Shown here: positions 4,637 to 5,196 of the stretch, in pieces | Layout: every line of letters starts with the position of its first letter | Position numbering within the stretch: the stretch's first letter is position 1 | From: Lachnospiraceae bacterium UBA6998 | GTDB lineage: Bacteria > Bacillota > Clostridia > Lachnospirales > Lachnospiraceae | NCBI GenBank assembly: GCA_002448395.1 | Contig: DJXS01000068.1 | Span: 1-5,196 of the forward strand | Length of the DNA stretch: 5,196 bases | Direction: 5' to 3' | Made by a program: the position numbers and the translations under genes | Notes under the pieces: generated by a model | The model's database searches: none | The model's input: the letters and a program-made list of their open reading frames with translations, nothing else | Told to the model about the DNA's origin: nothing

Positions 4637-5196
4637 TCAGCGCAGGATCTCCTCCGCCACTTCCTTTTTGGACAGGCTTCTGTCCATTGCTTCCTTCTCC
4701 AAATAATAGTGCGCTTCTTCTTCCGTCATCTGTCTGGTCTGCATAAGGCGGATCTTGGCGCTCGTTATGATCCTGATCTCACTCAGGTTCTTTCTAAGGC
4801 GCGCCAGCTCTTTGTCTTTGTCGTCTATGACTGTGCGGATCCGCAGCATAAAGGACGCCGCTTCCGCCAGGACCTGGCGTTTGAAAGGCATGGCGATGAC
4901 AAAGATCTGCTGATTCCTGCACTGATAAGTGACCTGTTCGTAGGCTTCCTGGCGCACCAGGAGTATAGACATCAGCTGCGGGTGTCTCTGCGCCACATCG
5001 ATGATCCCCTCGACGCCGGTTCCATCACCCAGCGGCATGACAGCGATCAGAAGGTCCGCCGGCGACTGGGCTCCCGCTCCCGATACTCCTCGTCTGATCT
5101 GCTCGAGGGTTGCAGCCTGCTGTATCCGCAGTTGCCCTGCGCCGGACACTCCCCGCAGGATCTGCCTTAGGAGCTGTATGCTCTCCTCCTTCCCTG
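4637..5196 (-). CDS. ANTAR-domain transcription antiterminator, 5' end outside window
   Basis: This is a partial gene of 185 visible residues whose reading frame stays open to the window edge. The C-terminal ANTAR domain binds paired RNA hairpins to prevent termination. It shows SAKIRLMQ, MTEEEAHYYLEKEAMD and KKEVAEEILR in order, with the conserved alanines. A coiled-coil-like linker (IDDKDKELARLRKNLSEIR) precedes it. The N-terminal half resembles a receiver domain, but at the phosphoacceptor strand (LLIAVMPLGDGTG) no aspartate occupies the usual place, so it is probably a pseudo-receiver; PFKRQ retains the conserved lysine position. A GTG at 5149 would start inside the receiver fold and has no good ribosome binding site, so the true start should lie just beyond the window. 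Such regulators often control nitrogen genes in Clostridia; its target here is not visible. Confidence 0.85.
   Translation of the reverse strand, partial: GKEESIQLLRQILRGVSGAGQLRIQQAATLEQIRRGVSGAGAQSPADLLIAVMPLGDGTGVEGIIDVAQRHPQLMSILLVRQEAYEQVTYQCRNQQIFVIAMPFKRQVLAEAASFMLRIRTVIDDKDKELARLRKNLSEIRIITSAKIRLMQTRQMTEEEAHYYLEKEAMDRSLSKKEVAEEILR

Noticed and set aside
4637..5149. GTG at 5149 as the true start of the ANTAR gene
   Set aside because: It would cut the receiver-like domain short, and the frame stays open to the window edge with protein-like sequence, so the gene is partial.

Overview
This looks like a chromosomal segment from a gut-type anaerobic Firmicute, most likely Clostridia and probably near Lachnospiraceae. 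The evidence is a short clostridial flavodoxin, DUF3793, DUF2325, DUF1848 and an ANTAR regulator in one place, strong AGGAGG-like ribosome binding sites, and moderate GC with AT-rich intergenic DNA. The genus cannot be fixed from the sequence alone.

Positions 1-1779 (minus strand) hold a two-component system: an OmpR-type response regulator followed by a HAMP sensor histidine kinase. The two genes overlap by an ATGA, and a 9-bp-stem terminator lies at the window edge. The upstream intergenic region (1780-1949) carries ATGTTA direct repeats with an 11-bp period just upstream of a candidate -10, a possible site for autoregulation.

Positions 1950-2882 (plus strand) encode a DUF1848 protein, a family of unknown function, with a radical-SAM-like CX3CXYC motif near its C-terminus. 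It converges on the flavodoxin gene, and a perfect 13-bp bidirectional terminator separates them.

Positions 3041-4527 (minus strand) form a compact operon: a TTGACA-17-TATATT promoter, then DUF2325, DUF3793 and flavodoxin. Two 19-bp near-palindromes resembling DtxR/IdeR operators lie at the promoter, and one covers the -10 box. I infer a unit induced by iron limitation in which flavodoxin replaces ferredoxin and the two DUF proteins have an unknown partner role. This is the best candidate here for an undescribed system. Two smaller oddities sit inside it: a REP-like palindrome in the DUF2325-DUF3793 gap, and, just after the flavodoxin stop, a remnant of a second flavodoxin C-terminus that differs only at synonymous positions, next to a perfect 17-bp tandem repeat.

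Positions 4637-5196 (minus strand) hold most of an ANTAR-domain RNA-binding antiterminator with a degenerate receiver domain; its N-terminus runs off the window. No tRNA, rRNA, CRISPR array, transposase gene or prophage gene was seen, and no stretch over 300 bases lacks a gene.
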